A stretch of DNA of 64,000 nucleotides from Aphrocallistes beatrix. Lineage: Eukaryota; Porifera; Hexactinellida; Sceptrulophora; Aphrocallistidae. The notes under the pieces were generated by a model that had not been told where the DNA came from, made no database searches, and was given only the letters and a program-made list of their open reading frames with translations. A program made the position numbers and the translations under genes. Location: assembly GCA_963281255.1 (NCBI GenBank), contig OY725498.1, positions 4,712,001-4,776,000 on the forward strand. The letters run 5' to 3'. Shown piece after piece: positions 55,337 through 64,000 of this stretch (position 1 is the first letter of the stretch; each line of letters begins with the position of its first letter).

Positions 55337-55969
55337 ATGGCATTGTTGATGCTAATGACTGTCTGCAGTATTATCTCGCAGTGTCAAAGCGTATCAAGTG
55401 GGAACGATATGTTTTCTTTTGACGCCCCTTTGAAGCCCAACATTTCAGAAGATTTCAGAGCTTATATTTTCGCAAATCTATCTACAGGCGACATCAATGT
55501 GCTGAACACTTTCACACTAGTTAGGAAGTTCTCAGAAGGGAAAGAGCGTTCAGTGGGGTGCCAAATCTGGAAAGGAAGACCTCAGAAGACGTGTACGTAT
55601 TCCCTCCTCCTAGAACCGTTGAAGGTGGAATACGAAGGAGAAGTAGAGAATGGTACGATTGAGACCTGTACGAAGTCCGAGGTGAGTGGGAACGAACTAA
55701 TAAAGCTTTGGGATTGGGTGAGCAACGCTACATACTATAAGAGGGACGATGGGATGGATCTGTGGCGGGTGATCTCACAAGATGGGGACACGTATCTTGA
55801 GAACTTACTGGGAGTCAGTGCTTCAGATCCAAACAAGCCAATGGTTCTCAAGCAAACTTATCGGTCTGATGAGAACTCAGATGACTATGAGTTCCAGTAC
55901 AAAGATTTCGACACTGACGTTAACGAGGAAGCGTTTGATGTACCTGCGATTTGTCAAAACAATGTTTAA
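55337..55969 (+). CDS. Small secreted protein, LolA/ependymin-like pattern
   Basis: 210 residues with a signal peptide (MALLMLMTVCSIISQCQS) and no membrane helix. Cysteines lie at VGCQIW, KTCTYS, ETCTKS and the terminal FDVPAIC. The FDVPA-I-C ending after an acidic, Asp/Tyr-rich strand recalls LolA-like or ependymin-related beta-barrel proteins of invertebrates, but I cannot confirm the family. Several N-x-S/T sequons suggest glycosylation. It is probably extracellular; lipid or ligand binding would be the guess. ATAG lies 8 nt before the ATG. Confidence 0.65.
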   Translation: MALLMLMTVCSIISQCQSVSSGNDMFSFDAPLKPNISEDFRAYIFANLSTGDINVLNTFTLVRKFSEGKERSVGCQIWKGRPQKTCTYSLLLEPLKVEYEGEVENGTIETCTKSEVSGNELIKLWDWVSNATYYKRDDGMDLWRVISQDGDTYLENLLGVSASDPNKPMVLKQTYRSDENSDDYEFQYKDFDTDVNEEAFDVPAICQNNV

Positions 55970-56471
55970 CTTGATCTATTAATAACTTGCATTAATGCTG
56001 AGATGTGTACGTATTGCTACTTTGTATAATTATATTCTTAGGGTGAGAAATTGTGAATTAGTTTGTCGATAATGACATGTGGGACATGTTAGTAATCGTA
56101 TCACGAAATTCTGATTGATTCAAATAAGCAAACAATCCATCTTTCTTTGAAAGAAAGATCGATAACCCAGCTTGTCTGGACTATAAGGATCCTATGAGTA
56201 CGTACTAGCTATCAATGATGTGCCAACAATATCTGTACATGAAGAGGGGATATGGTAGTCGTATAAAATCTTCGTTACTTCTAGTTATTGATATAAGGAT
56301 GATTTTAGCCTGCATTCATAAAGAATTGAAACACCAAAGGAAGATTACCTTTCCATTTGCATAGGACCTGCTGTTTAATTTCAAGCACAATGGACCATGG
56401 ATGATGCTGTACATGTTTCGCTCAATGCAGATATTTAATTTTGTTTAATAGGAGATGGTCACACAGTGTAA
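55970..56471. other. Intergenic between convergent 3' ends
   Basis: 502 bp between the stops of the secreted-protein gene and POLR3B. It contains a 21-bp quasi-palindrome at 56139-56159 (ATCTTTCTTT-G-AAAGAAAGAT) and one copy of the 11-mer GGACCATGGAT at 56392. No gene was seen. Confidence 0.5.
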
Positions 56472-59400
56472 TCACGTGTCCTTGACTAACTTCAGTCTCG
56501 GGACAATATTCATGGAGATGATCTCCTGAAACAGGAGTTTGCAAGCGTACGGAATGTTGACGCTGGAGATAGTGCTCGAGGACTGACAGTAGTGGCACCA
56601 CTTAGAGTACGCGAACAGTCCACACGTGTTACACACCTCCACACGGTAGGTGTCACTGGAGAGCATCAATCGCTCCATCACCAGCATGCTAGCCCCGTAC
56701 CCGATCAGGCAGTCCCTCTCCATCTCCCCCAGGCGCAGCCCGCCCTCTCTGGACCGCCCCTCGGTCGGCTGCCTCGTGAGCAGAGACCTGGGCCCGCGGG
56801 ACCGGGCGTGCATCTTGTCTATCACCATGTGCTTCAGTTTCTGGTAGTATACGGGACCCATGAAGATGTAGGCCTCCAGCAGCTCTCCGGTTATGCCAGA
56901 CGTTAGTATGTCCTTCCCGTAGTAATTGTACCCGTGTCCCACCAGCTGCTGACACACCTCCTCGATACGGCAGTCTTTGAACGCAGTTCCGTAAGAGAAC
57001 TGACCAGCTAGCACCCCTGTCTTCCCTGTTATAAGCTCCAGCAGCTTGCCTACGGTCATCCGGCTCGGGAACCCATGGGGGTTCATGATGATGTCGGGGC
57101 AGATGCCGGACTCGGAGAACGGCATGTCTTCCTGGTTGGCGATAAGTCCGCACACCCCCTTTTGTCCGTGTCGACTGGAGAACTTGTCCCCCACCTCTGG
57201 AATGCGGGTCTCCCTCAGCAACGCCTTCACGAGCATGACGTCTTCGCCAGTTGAGGTGAGCATCACCTTGTCGACGTACATGTCCTCATGGAGACTTTTG
57301 TAGGTGAGGGGGGATTCCTTGTGAGCGATAGCAGAAATAGAGGATACAGGAGCACCAGTAATCTGCTCGGGGACCAGTCTATTTACCAGCACCTGTCGAT
57401 TCTTGACCCTCGTTCCTGGCATCGCAATGCCGTCCTGGTCGAGGATGTGATGCTGATAGATCGTCTTCTTCGAAATTTCATCCGCCAAGGTAGGACCATT
57501 GATGATATCCATGGTTCGGTTTGGGTACCTTTTGATCGAGGTTGGAAACTTTTTGTACACGATGCACCTAGCATAGCCTCTGTCGACTGAAGCCTTGTTC
57601 AGAACGATAGCGTCCTCGATGTCGTACCCGGAGTAGGACATGACTGCCACTATGGCGTTCTGTCCGGCGGGCAGCTTATCGAAGTTGATGATGTCCATGG
57701 TGTGAGTCTTAACGAGCGGGGCCTGAGGGTAGACCAGCATGTAGAGGAGGGTGTCTATCCGGTTGAGGTAGTTGTAAGCGATCAGTCCCATGCTCTGCTT
57801 GCCCATGGCGCACTGGTACGTGTTCCTAGGCGATTGGTTGTGATGTGGGAATGGAATCAGACCGGCGCACACTCCGAGAATTGTGAATGGCTCGATTTCC
57901 AGGTGCGTGGTCTCTGGGTTTAAGTTCCGCTCGTACATAGCGATGAGGCAGTCGTTCTCCTCGTTCACGTCCAGATACTCCACCAGGCCGCCCTGCACGA
58001 AGTCCTGGAAGTTCATCAGCCCCTCTTTCAGGGACTGCAGGTGCTGCGGCGTGACGAGGGGCCGGCCTCCCTCCACGATGATGTACGGCCGGCACAGCCT
58101 CCCTCCGTCCGAGGACACATGCACGGACTTCTGCTTCTCCACCACGGACACGCTCACGAAGTGGTCCAGCAGGCCGGACCGTCTGGTCAGCCGCAGCGCC
58201 CTGACCAGCCTCCTGTAGTCCCTCGTCACGCCCAGCAGCTGTCCGTTGTGGAAGACGGAGAACACGAACGGGTAGCTGAGCTCGGCCCCTGACAGGTAGA
58301 GCACGTCCTCCACGCCCAAGTTGTACAGGAACCCGTCCAGTGAGGACTGCTCGCAGGGACTGGTGATGTGCGTCATGAGGGAGAGGTTCTTGATGAGTCC
58401 GCACGACTCGCCCTCAGGGGTGTCAGAGGGACACAGCATTCCCCATTGGGAGGGGTGCAGCGCGCGGGGACCACTCACCTTGCGCGTCTTCTCAAAGAGG
58501 GAGTTGATGCGCGTCATGATCCCGAGGGCGGAGATGTAGGAGAGGCGGGAGAGGACCTGCGTCACACCACTCCGGTTCATCTTGAACCGCTTCAGGGACC
58601 AGTTTCCGGTGCTGATGGCGTAGTTGGTGCCGTTCGTGATGATGGATGGGTTCATGACTGAGAGCACATCGAATGTGTCGGCGCCTTTCTTGTTGAGAGC
58701 CCTGTCTGTGGACTTCTTCAGGTCGTAGTTGAAGGTCTTGATGAGGTCTTCGAACAGCAGCCCCACCAGATCTCCGGCTAGCTCCACTCGCTTGTTCCCG
58801 TAGTAGTCCTTGTCGTCGTACTGGTCTTTCTTGGCCAGCAGCAGGCGTCGCACCATGATAGCCAGGTAGATCGCTTTTCTCTTGAAGTCCATGCTGGTGG
58901 CAGGCACGTGAGTGAGGATGATGTCCCTCAGGAGTTCCTTGGCCTCGTCGGCTCGGGACTTACCGGACCATCCCGCGAGAGAAATCCGGGACAGCTTGGA
59001 CCGGTTGCCGATGAATTCGTATGCCTCTGTACGAGTGAATACCTTCCGCTCTTGCGCCTCCTGGACGGAGGGCAGGAAGCCAGTGATCACCTCTTCCGAC
59101 GTCCCCACCATCTGCATGATCTCCTGGTCGCTAGAGATGCCCATCGCCTTGAGGATGATCACCACGGGGATGTCCTCGGTGAGAGAGTTGTGCTTCAGGT
59201 ACACTTTACGGTTGTGCAGCCAGACTGAGGTTCGGGTCTTCCTCTCGTGGGTGGAGCTCGTGACGGCGCACTCCACCCCCTTACTGCTCTCATCCACTAT
59301 CATCCTATTCATACAGATCTGCTCCTGAATGAGGATCACTTTCTCCACGCCCTTCACGATGAAGTAACCGCCAGGGTCGTACAGGCACTCCTTCACTCGC

Positions 59401-59840
59401 GCCAGTTCCTCCGGACTCCGGTCCCTGAGGACGCAGCGGGAGCACTTGAGCATGATCGGGATACGTCCGAAGGGGCAGTCCTTCCTCACCACCACCTGTC
59501 TCCCTCGTGTGTACTGCACGTCCACTGTGATAGGGGCGGAGTAGGTCAGGTCTCGCAGGCGGCACTCGTGCGGGGTCACCTCTCTAGCGGCGGTGTAGCC
59601 CTCCTCCACGTCTGGAGGCCCCACACGGATGTCCAGGTACCGGAGGTACCAGTTGGTGTCCGAATCAGAGATCACTTTGTCGTTAGCGCGGAGGATCCTC
59701 TTGATTCCCGCGTTCAGGAAGTAGTCGTAGCTGTCTATGTGCTGTCGCACCAGCCCCTTCAGCTGCAGGAAGGCGGGAAGGAGCAAACCCTTGTCCTCTA
59801 GAGGTTTGATCGGTTTCCCTTCTCCTTCGCTCGCGGACAT
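56472..59840 (-). CDS. POLR3B: RNA polymerase III subunit RPC2
   Basis: Second-largest subunit of RNA polymerase III, 1122 residues from the ATG at 59840 (human 1133). Conserved blocks run end to end: [111 protein letters not shown], the [18 protein letters not shown] wall/clamp region and the C-terminal CNTCG...WCHYC zinc site. An ATG 33 bp further upstream is in frame, but the 59840 ATG sits 1 nt after GTTGCTAG and is preferred. There are no introns. It transcribes tRNA, 5S and other small RNAs in the nucleus. Confidence 0.97.
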   Translation of the reverse strand: MSASEGEGKPIKPLEDKGLLLPAFLQLKGLVRQHIDSYDYFLNAGIKRILRANDKVISDSDTNWYLRYLDIRVGPPDVEEGYTAAREVTPHECRLRDLTYSAPITVDVQYTRGRQVVVRKDCPFGRIPIMLKCSRCVLRDRSPEELARVKECLYDPGGYFIVKGVEKVILIQEQICMNRMIVDESSKGVECAVTSSTHERKTRTSVWLHNRKVYLKHNSLTEDIPVVIILKAMGISSDQEIMQMVGTSEEVITGFLPSVQEAQERKVFTRTEAYEFIGNRSKLSRISLAGWSGKSRADEAKELLRDIILTHVPATSMDFKRKAIYLAIMVRRLLLAKKDQYDDKDYYGNKRVELAGDLVGLLFEDLIKTFNYDLKKSTDRALNKKGADTFDVLSVMNPSIITNGTNYAISTGNWSLKRFKMNRSGVTQVLSRLSYISALGIMTRINSLFEKTRKVSGPRALHPSQWGMLCPSDTPEGESCGLIKNLSLMTHITSPCEQSSLDGFLYNLGVEDVLYLSGAELSYPFVFSVFHNGQLLGVTRDYRRLVRALRLTRRSGLLDHFVSVSVVEKQKSVHVSSDGGRLCRPYIIVEGGRPLVTPQHLQSLKEGLMNFQDFVQGGLVEYLDVNEENDCLIAMYERNLNPETTHLEIEPFTILGVCAGLIPFPHHNQSPRNTYQCAMGKQSMGLIAYNYLNRIDTLLYMLVYPQAPLVKTHTMDIINFDKLPAGQNAIVAVMSYSGYDIEDAIVLNKASVDRGYARCIVYKKFPTSIKRYPNRTMDIINGPTLADEISKKTIYQHHILDQDGIAMPGTRVKNRQVLVNRLVPEQITGAPVSSISAIAHKESPLTYKSLHEDMYVDKVMLTSTGEDVMLVKALLRETRIPEVGDKFSSRHGQKGVCGLIANQEDMPFSESGICPDIIMNPHGFPSRMTVGKLLELITGKTGVLAGQFSYGTAFKDCRIEEVCQQLVGHGYNYYGKDILTSGITGELLEAYIFMGPVYYQKLKHMVIDKMHARSRGPRSLLTRQPTEGRSREGGLRLGEMERDCLIGYGASMLVMERLMLSSDTYRVEVCNTCGLFAYSKWCHYCQSSSTISSVNIPYACKLLFQEIISMNIVPRLKLVKDT

Positions 59841-59841
59841 T

Positions 59842-59855
59842 CTAGCAACCACACT
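59842..59855 (-). promoter_or_regulatory. Acceptor-like site supporting the downstream POLR3B start
   Basis: On the minus strand TGTGGTTGCTAG ends 1 nt before the second in-frame ATG of POLR3B. If it is a real acceptor, the first ATG (59873) is excluded from the mature mRNA. Confidence 0.4.
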
Positions 59856-60016
59856 ACTGCGGGAGAATGTCATACGTACGTGCTTACTTTAGCACAACGC
59901 GATGCAATACTCGGAAATACGTAAATAAAAATGCGTTTATATAGAAAAAGTTAAAACTGTCATAAAAATTAAAAACAGTTACACCCACGGGCATAGAGAA
60001 GTATACACAGTCATGC

Positions 60017-61138
60017 CTAGGTCTGGATGAGGGAGGTCTCCAGCTGTAGTGATTCGCTTTTCATTGTGGTGTAGTGGATGTGCGGAGTCCTGCTCTGCTT
60101 GCATTCATAGTAGATCGTGTATCCGATGTAGAGCAGGTAGATGAGGCAGAGGACGAAGTTCATTATTAGCGTCGTGACGAACTGCGAGTAGATGCTGATC
60201 AGCTTAAAAGGCTGAAACACGGCGGCGTTGTAAGGAAAAGAAAAGTAGGTTCCGAACACAACTCCGAACCAGCAGGAGTTCTCAAGCAGCGACCCGATGA
60301 GAGTGACGACGAAGATCTCCAGCCACTGCCCTGACAGGTAGATGACCAGGACGATGAGGAACGCGACAGAGAAGTATTTATAGGAGATGAGTATGACGTG
60401 ATGCTGCTTTATGATTTCATCGCCCATCCTCTGAGATACGACCTCTCGCTTGCGCTGCCTCAGCACCAGGTAGAGTCTGCGCGTGTAGAGACACAGCAGC
60501 ACGAAGTGGGTGAGCACTATTTTGGCGTAGAGCAGGTTGCCCGGGATTAGTGTGTACTGGATGGGCGTGAGGATGAGTGTGAGCGCGGCGAAGAGAATGG
60601 ACGTTATGATGTAGATGTAGAGAGAGCGCCATCGCGGGTGCTCTGAATAGGACTTGATGAGGAAGAGAGTGAGGGAGTTGAGTAGCACCAGCAGGAAGAT
60701 GTCAAAGGTGTTTATAAGCGCGAACAGGAAGTAGTACCCCGGGCCTCTGTGGTAATAGAACCCGAGAGAGCTGACCGGGTTAATGGTGCAGGTGTCGGTG
60801 AGGTTTGGGTTAATCGCGTAAGGACTGTCTCTTACCTGTAGCAAGATGTAGTCGATTATATTCAAACTCTTCTGTCCCGCCTCGTCCAGAGAAATGAGAA
60901 AGAGGAAAACGTCTCGCACATACACAGTCCTCAGGTTGTAGATCTCTTGCCTCGTCTCGTAGGAGTAGTGCTTCTTCTTCTCAGCACTGAGCCGTGTGTA
61001 GGTTTCACGAGCGTGTTTGAACACGACCCAGCACGCGGGGACTGAGAAGAGAACGAGCAATACATCCAGGATGAGATTCGTGTTGTAGAGCGTCTCCTCA
61101 AAAACTATCAATGCATCAGTGCCCGCTTCGGAGCCCAT
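60017..61138 (-). CDS. Polytopic (7-8 TM) membrane protein, family unknown
   Basis: 373 residues with seven to eight hydrophobic helices (about 22-41, 135-160, 171-193, 203-225, 252-275, 277-300, 325-350 and a weaker one near 75-92). A longer loop at about 95-133 carries an N-glycosylation site and a Cys (NPNLTDTCTINP). The C-tail is Ser/Thr-rich. No DRY, NPxxY or other class A GPCR motif is seen, so GPCR status is not supported, although the topology is compatible. No signal peptide is obvious. It lies between PGLS and POLR3B with gaps of about 165 bp on the same strand. GTAG lies 4 nt before the ATG. Confidence 0.75.
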   Translation of the reverse strand: MGSEAGTDALIVFEETLYNTNLILDVLLVLFSVPACWVVFKHARETYTRLSAEKKKHYSYETRQEIYNLRTVYVRDVFLFLISLDEAGQKSLNIIDYILLQVRDSPYAINPNLTDTCTINPVSSLGFYYHRGPGYYFLFALINTFDIFLLVLLNSLTLFLIKSYSEHPRWRSLYIYIITSILFAALTLILTPIQYTLIPGNLLYAKIVLTHFVLLCLYTRRLYLVLRQRKREVVSQRMGDEIIKQHHVILISYKYFSVAFLIVLVIYLSGQWLEIFVVTLIGSLLENSCWFGVVFGTYFSFPYNAAVFQPFKLISIYSQFVTTLIMNFVLCLIYLLYIGYTIYYECKQSRTPHIHYTTMKSESLQLETSLIQT

Positions 61139-61302
61139 ATCGCTACCTACAAACCTGTACAGACATGGGGCTAAGCGTTATTGGGAAATGGATTTATGGA
61201 GAATCGACTCGAGAGAAATAAAATAATTCTATTATAAAATCACGCAATATCTAAAACCAATTTCCACACTTAAAGTTAAAAGCAGGAACAGTTCCGTCCC
61301 CG

Positions 61303-62107
61303 CTACTTCGTATTGGCATAAGCCGCCTCGTCAACGATCCAGGTGACGCGCTTAGCCTTGACGAGACCGGAAGGAAGTACGTCTTCTGGTTTGTCAGGTT
61401 TCAAGCACCTCTTAAGAGACTCAGCCTTGCTAGCCCCCATTGTGACGAACATGACATGCCTGGCGTTGTTGAGAACGGGGTAGGTCATGGTGATCCTGTT
61501 AGGAGGCGGCTTGGGGGAGTTCGTAATGGGAATTATCCATTCCTTATCCTCCGTCAGACCTAACACAGTCTAGAGATTAGTCTGTGCTAATGGAATGTCG
61601 GAGATAAAGACCATGTGACGTACCTTGGTGGTTGGGGAAGAGAGAGCAGGTGTGTCCGTCAGGACCCATCCCCAGGAGCAACAAGTCGAACTGAGGCAGG
61701 TCCTTCCCACACACACTCTCTATCTTGGCCCGGTAGTCCTTAGCGGCGGCAGCGAGCTCAGCGCCCGGGTCGATCCTGTAGATGTTCTTCTCAGGGAGGG
61801 GGACATGTTCGAAGAGCGCCTTTTTGTACTCCCCGTAAGTGCTCTGATCGCTGTCAAACGGAACGTGGCGTTCATCACAGAAAAAAACGCGCCATTGCTC
61901 CCACTTTACATCAGCTGATCGGGACTTTAACACCTCTGACAACACCTTGATCAAGCTTCCTCCTGAGAGGCCGATTGTGAATATCCCGCGAGCTGACACG
62001 GACTCATCAGCTGACTGGAGCACGAGCTTCTCCAGCTGGGAACGAAGCTCTTCCTGCAGCTTCTCCTGTGGCAACACGATGACGTCATTCCCGTCGGCCT
62101 CAGCCAT
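61303..62107 (-). CDS. PGLS: 6-phosphogluconolactonase (2 exons)
   Basis: Exons 61624-62107 and 61303-61559 join across a 64-bp intron (CAAG|GTACGT ... GTGTTAG|GT, phase 1) to 246 residues (human 258). Motifs: GLSGGSLIK substrate-phosphate loop, WRVFFCDERHVPFD with SxYGEYK, LLLGMGPDGHTCSLFPNH and the C-terminal TNSPKPPPNRITMTYPVLN and DEAAYA. It catalyses hydrolysis of 6-phosphogluconolactone in the oxidative pentose phosphate pathway, in the cytosol. The join restores exactly the expected spacing between SLFPNH and the IPI segment. TTGGTTCAG ends 5 nt before the ATG. Confidence 0.95.
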
Positions 62108-62674
62108 GCGTACTGAACCAAAACTCTAATTGTAAGGCGTGCATATACATTAAAAGCAGGAACAGTGGCGCACAGCTCATTGCATTGTCCACCTTTATCC
62201 TATGGTCGTGAAACCCTGGCGAAAATAAATCTACAGTACATGTGTAGAGGCATTCTGTTCGTAAATTGAAATGCCATCACAGACGTGATAGGAATGAGAG
62301 TTTATATTTTCAGAATCTCTCTCAATTTCAAACTTGCTGGGGGCCCTGGGGATCTCAATGGAACGGAAGTTGACTGTGGTCACTAATATGGAATTTAATC
62401 ATAGACACAATATAATTTACTTAGTACAGATGACACTCATGCAACTGCTTAAAATAATTGTAATTCCATACAGAATACAAATTCATTAGTGTAGAGCAGG
62501 ATATGTGTATAAATTCAAAGAGTATAGTACAAGGCCAGAGAGGCGACAATGATGTTAAAATCCACAGAGTTTGTAAGGTGTGTGTAGTACTAGATAACTC
62601 ATAGCAAAGTAGATCTAGGAAATATGTACAATCAACAACTCTGTCATGATTAAATGCTAAAAACTAAACACTAT
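62108..62674. other. Intergenic, AT-rich, nothing recognised
   Basis: 567 bp between the PGLS ATG and the HECTD4 stop. It has no convincing ORF, RNA gene or repeat; it should contain the HECTD4 3'UTR and the PGLS promoter. Confidence 0.5.
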
Positions 62675-64000
62675 CTAATTCTCATCCCACAACGGGTCCC
62701 TCCTCGCGTTGATGGCGTAGAGCAAGTGATCGCGCATCACTTCCAGGGTGGAATACTGTGGGAGTTTGATCTGGAAGATGCAGGTCTCTGCGCGGATGAA
62801 TCGTTCATCTAGGTTGGAGTTCCCTTTAGCATCTGGCGCTGCGATGATCATAGGGAATGGAGGGGTGTGTCTTATCTCTTCTCCGCCCTGACTACAGGGA
62901 CACTCTGATGGAATCCGTTCCAAGTTGCAAGCAAATTTGATGAAGCGGCGGAGTTCCTCTTGGGAGAAGCTCTTGAGGACTTGCCAGAAGAACTGCATGT
63001 GCTTATCTGACTCGAGAAGGCCAACTGAATATTTGGTGTGCTGTTTTAGGAACCCGATGTCTATGTGAGGACTACCGCATATCTTGAATTCTAGGCCTTC
63101 CGGGGAGAATATGTTGAGGATGTGAATCGGGAGAGTAGAAGCGATTCCACACAGAACGGCGCAAGTCTTCTTCTCACAAGAATATTCCTTCAGCTTAGCT
63201 TTCCTCATCAGAGACACATACTCTGCCCTCTGAGAGAAGAGGAGGCTTTTCGGGAGAGAGTCTCCACAACACTCTCTCATCTGTTTCAACAGCTCAGACG
63301 CTTTCTTCGGTTTCTCCTTCAATTCAGGATTCTCGTCCGCTTGAGAGGATCCATCCTCCTCATCCAAAGGCTCGTACAACAGTGCTTCGAATCCTTCTTC
63401 CGTCTCGACGTCGATCAGCTGCTGAGTGCTATTGTAGATGATTCTGTCGACGTCATACAAGTCCGTGTCGTCCGGTGACTCTGCTAATAACTGCTTCCAG
63501 AAGAGAGACATCAAGTCCAGAGGCAGCGGGATGTTGGCGCGCAGGGAGACTCCAATGAACATTCCTAGATAGATCAGCAGACGCTCTTCTAAGTAGGTCA
63601 TTGGTGCGGGGTTTAGGATGTACTTGTCTTTGTGGAAGCCAACCCCCGCACTGGGACAGGGCATGAAGAGGGGAAGATTTGCAGACTTTATCTCCACAAT
63701 GATCCTCCAGATGAAGTGTCGGAAGGAGCCAGCGTTGCCGTGCACTCCTGGCATCCTCACGTCGAAGGCGTACGTGGGCTCTCCCCCTATCTGTCTCAGG
63801 TCGACGCAGAGCTGGGGAGAGGGAGTCCTACTCAGCTGCTGGACGCCTTGGTAGAACTCTGTAGTCCAGGGAGAGGTCTGGGTTCCATCCACGCTGTGGA
63901 GTCCGTCTATCTCTATGACAGGCGGGTCTTTACCTGCTCGTCTGGCTGTGCTCTTGATCAGGTACTCCAGCAGCTTCGTCTGATTGTCGTAGAATATCAG
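62675..64000 (-). CDS. HECTD4: HECT-domain E3 ubiquitin ligase HECTD4, 5' partial
   Basis: The C-terminal 441 codons of a much longer gene; the frame is open to the window end at 64000 with no good start. The HECT domain matches the HECTD4 type: SFRHFIWRIIVEIKSANLPL, LFMPCPS, TYLEERLLIYLGMFIGVSLR, PLPLDLMSLFWKQL, SVGLLESDKHMQFFWQVLKS, FIKFACNLERIPSECPC, and the catalytic loop ETCIFQIKLPQYSTLEVM containing the thioester cysteine. HECTD4 is a large cytoplasmic E3 whose substrates are poorly known. The visible part contains no intron. Confidence 0.9.
   Translation of the reverse strand: MIFYDNQTKLLEYLIKSTARRAGKDPPVIEIDGLHSVDGTQTSPWTTEFYQGVQQLSRTPSPQLCVDLRQIGGEPTYAFDVRMPGVHGNAGSFRHFIWRIIVEIKSANLPLFMPCPSAGVGFHKDKYILNPAPMTYLEERLLIYLGMFIGVSLRANIPLPLDLMSLFWKQLLAESPDDTDLYDVDRIIYNSTQQLIDVETEEGFEALLYEPLDEEDGSSQADENPELKEKPKKASELLKQMRECCGDSLPKSLLFSQRAEYVSLMRKAKLKEYSCEKKTCAVLCGIASTLPIHILNIFSPEGLEFKICGSPHIDIGFLKQHTKYSVGLLESDKHMQFFWQVLKSFSQEELRRFIKFACNLERIPSECPCSQGGEEIRHTPPFPMIIAAPDAKGNSNLDERFIRAETCIFQIKLPQYSTLEVMRDHLLYAINARRDPLWDEN

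Noticed and set aside
59841..59873. Upstream ATG of POLR3B as the start
   Set aside because: The 11 extra residues are not family-like and an acceptor-like TAG falls between this ATG and the next, so the downstream ATG is preferred; not fully excluded.
1..64000. CRISPR array, prophage, bacterial operon features
   Set aside because: No direct-repeat/spacer arrays or phage genes are present. GT-AG introns, signal peptides and animal gene families show eukaryotic DNA.

Overview
The window is nuclear DNA from a small, compact metazoan genome. It encodes a p53-family DNA-binding protein, a transmembrane cadherin, a TRAF-type protein, the cilium central-pair protein SPAG17, the centrosomal protein CEP95, the piRNA-pathway protein TDRD12 and POLR3B. 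Most genes are single-exon or have one or two introns, short introns are about 40-70 bp, and neighbours are often only 100-250 bp apart. A glass sponge or similar early-branching animal with a reduced genome would fit (compactness, NHL and TRAF proteins, probable spliced-leader sites). That placement is inference; no species can be read from the sequence.

Layout. 1-1206: 5'-truncated coiled-coil/NHL-repeat gene. 1418-9547 (+): CEP95-like, DDX54/DBP10 and a SAM + double-AAA ATPase of a type best known from bacteria. 9779-14483: an RDH10/SDR16C-type dehydrogenase (-) whose 3.7-kb intron is almost filled by a RECQL4-type helicase (+). 14713-28543: six minus-strand genes in tight tandem (in transcription order: unknown protein, TDRD12, NHL protein, XRN2, CDC40/PRP17, p53 family). 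28703: sideroflexin (+). 29816-41110 (+): an L-rhamnonate dehydratase gene whose 9.9-kb second intron contains a CmcI-type methyltransferase (-) and all of SPAG17 (-); two SPAG17 introns in turn contain MIOX (+) and a TRAF-like gene (+). This is three levels of nesting. 41374-54996 (-): NSMCE2, a DD3-3-like membrane glycoprotein, NIPSNAP, MRPS31, a leucine-zipper protein, a protocadherin-like protein and SANBR/KIAA1841, with a 200-bp hAT MITE in the MRPS31-zipper gap. 55337 (+): a small secreted protein. 56472-64000 (-): POLR3B, a seven-to-eight-pass membrane protein, 6-phosphogluconolactonase and the 3' part of HECTD4.

The strongest unexplained global signal is at start codons. In about 21 of some 28 genes with a visible start, a 3'-splice-site-like AG (mostly TAG or CAG) lies 0-9 nt upstream of the ATG. 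With the short same-strand gaps, this points to spliced-leader trans-splicing and operon-like transcription, or to widespread short 5'UTR introns. The gene set is mostly housekeeping (RNA processing, transcription, DNA repair, mitochondrial functions, cilium, piRNA defence). A few genes have patchy animal distribution (rhamnonate dehydratase, CmcI-type methyltransferase, DD3-3 homologue, bacterial-type AAA protein).

Limits: all homology calls rest on recognising sequence patterns by eye. Exon joins were deduced from splice dinucleotides, reading phase and protein continuity. No RNA evidence was available.
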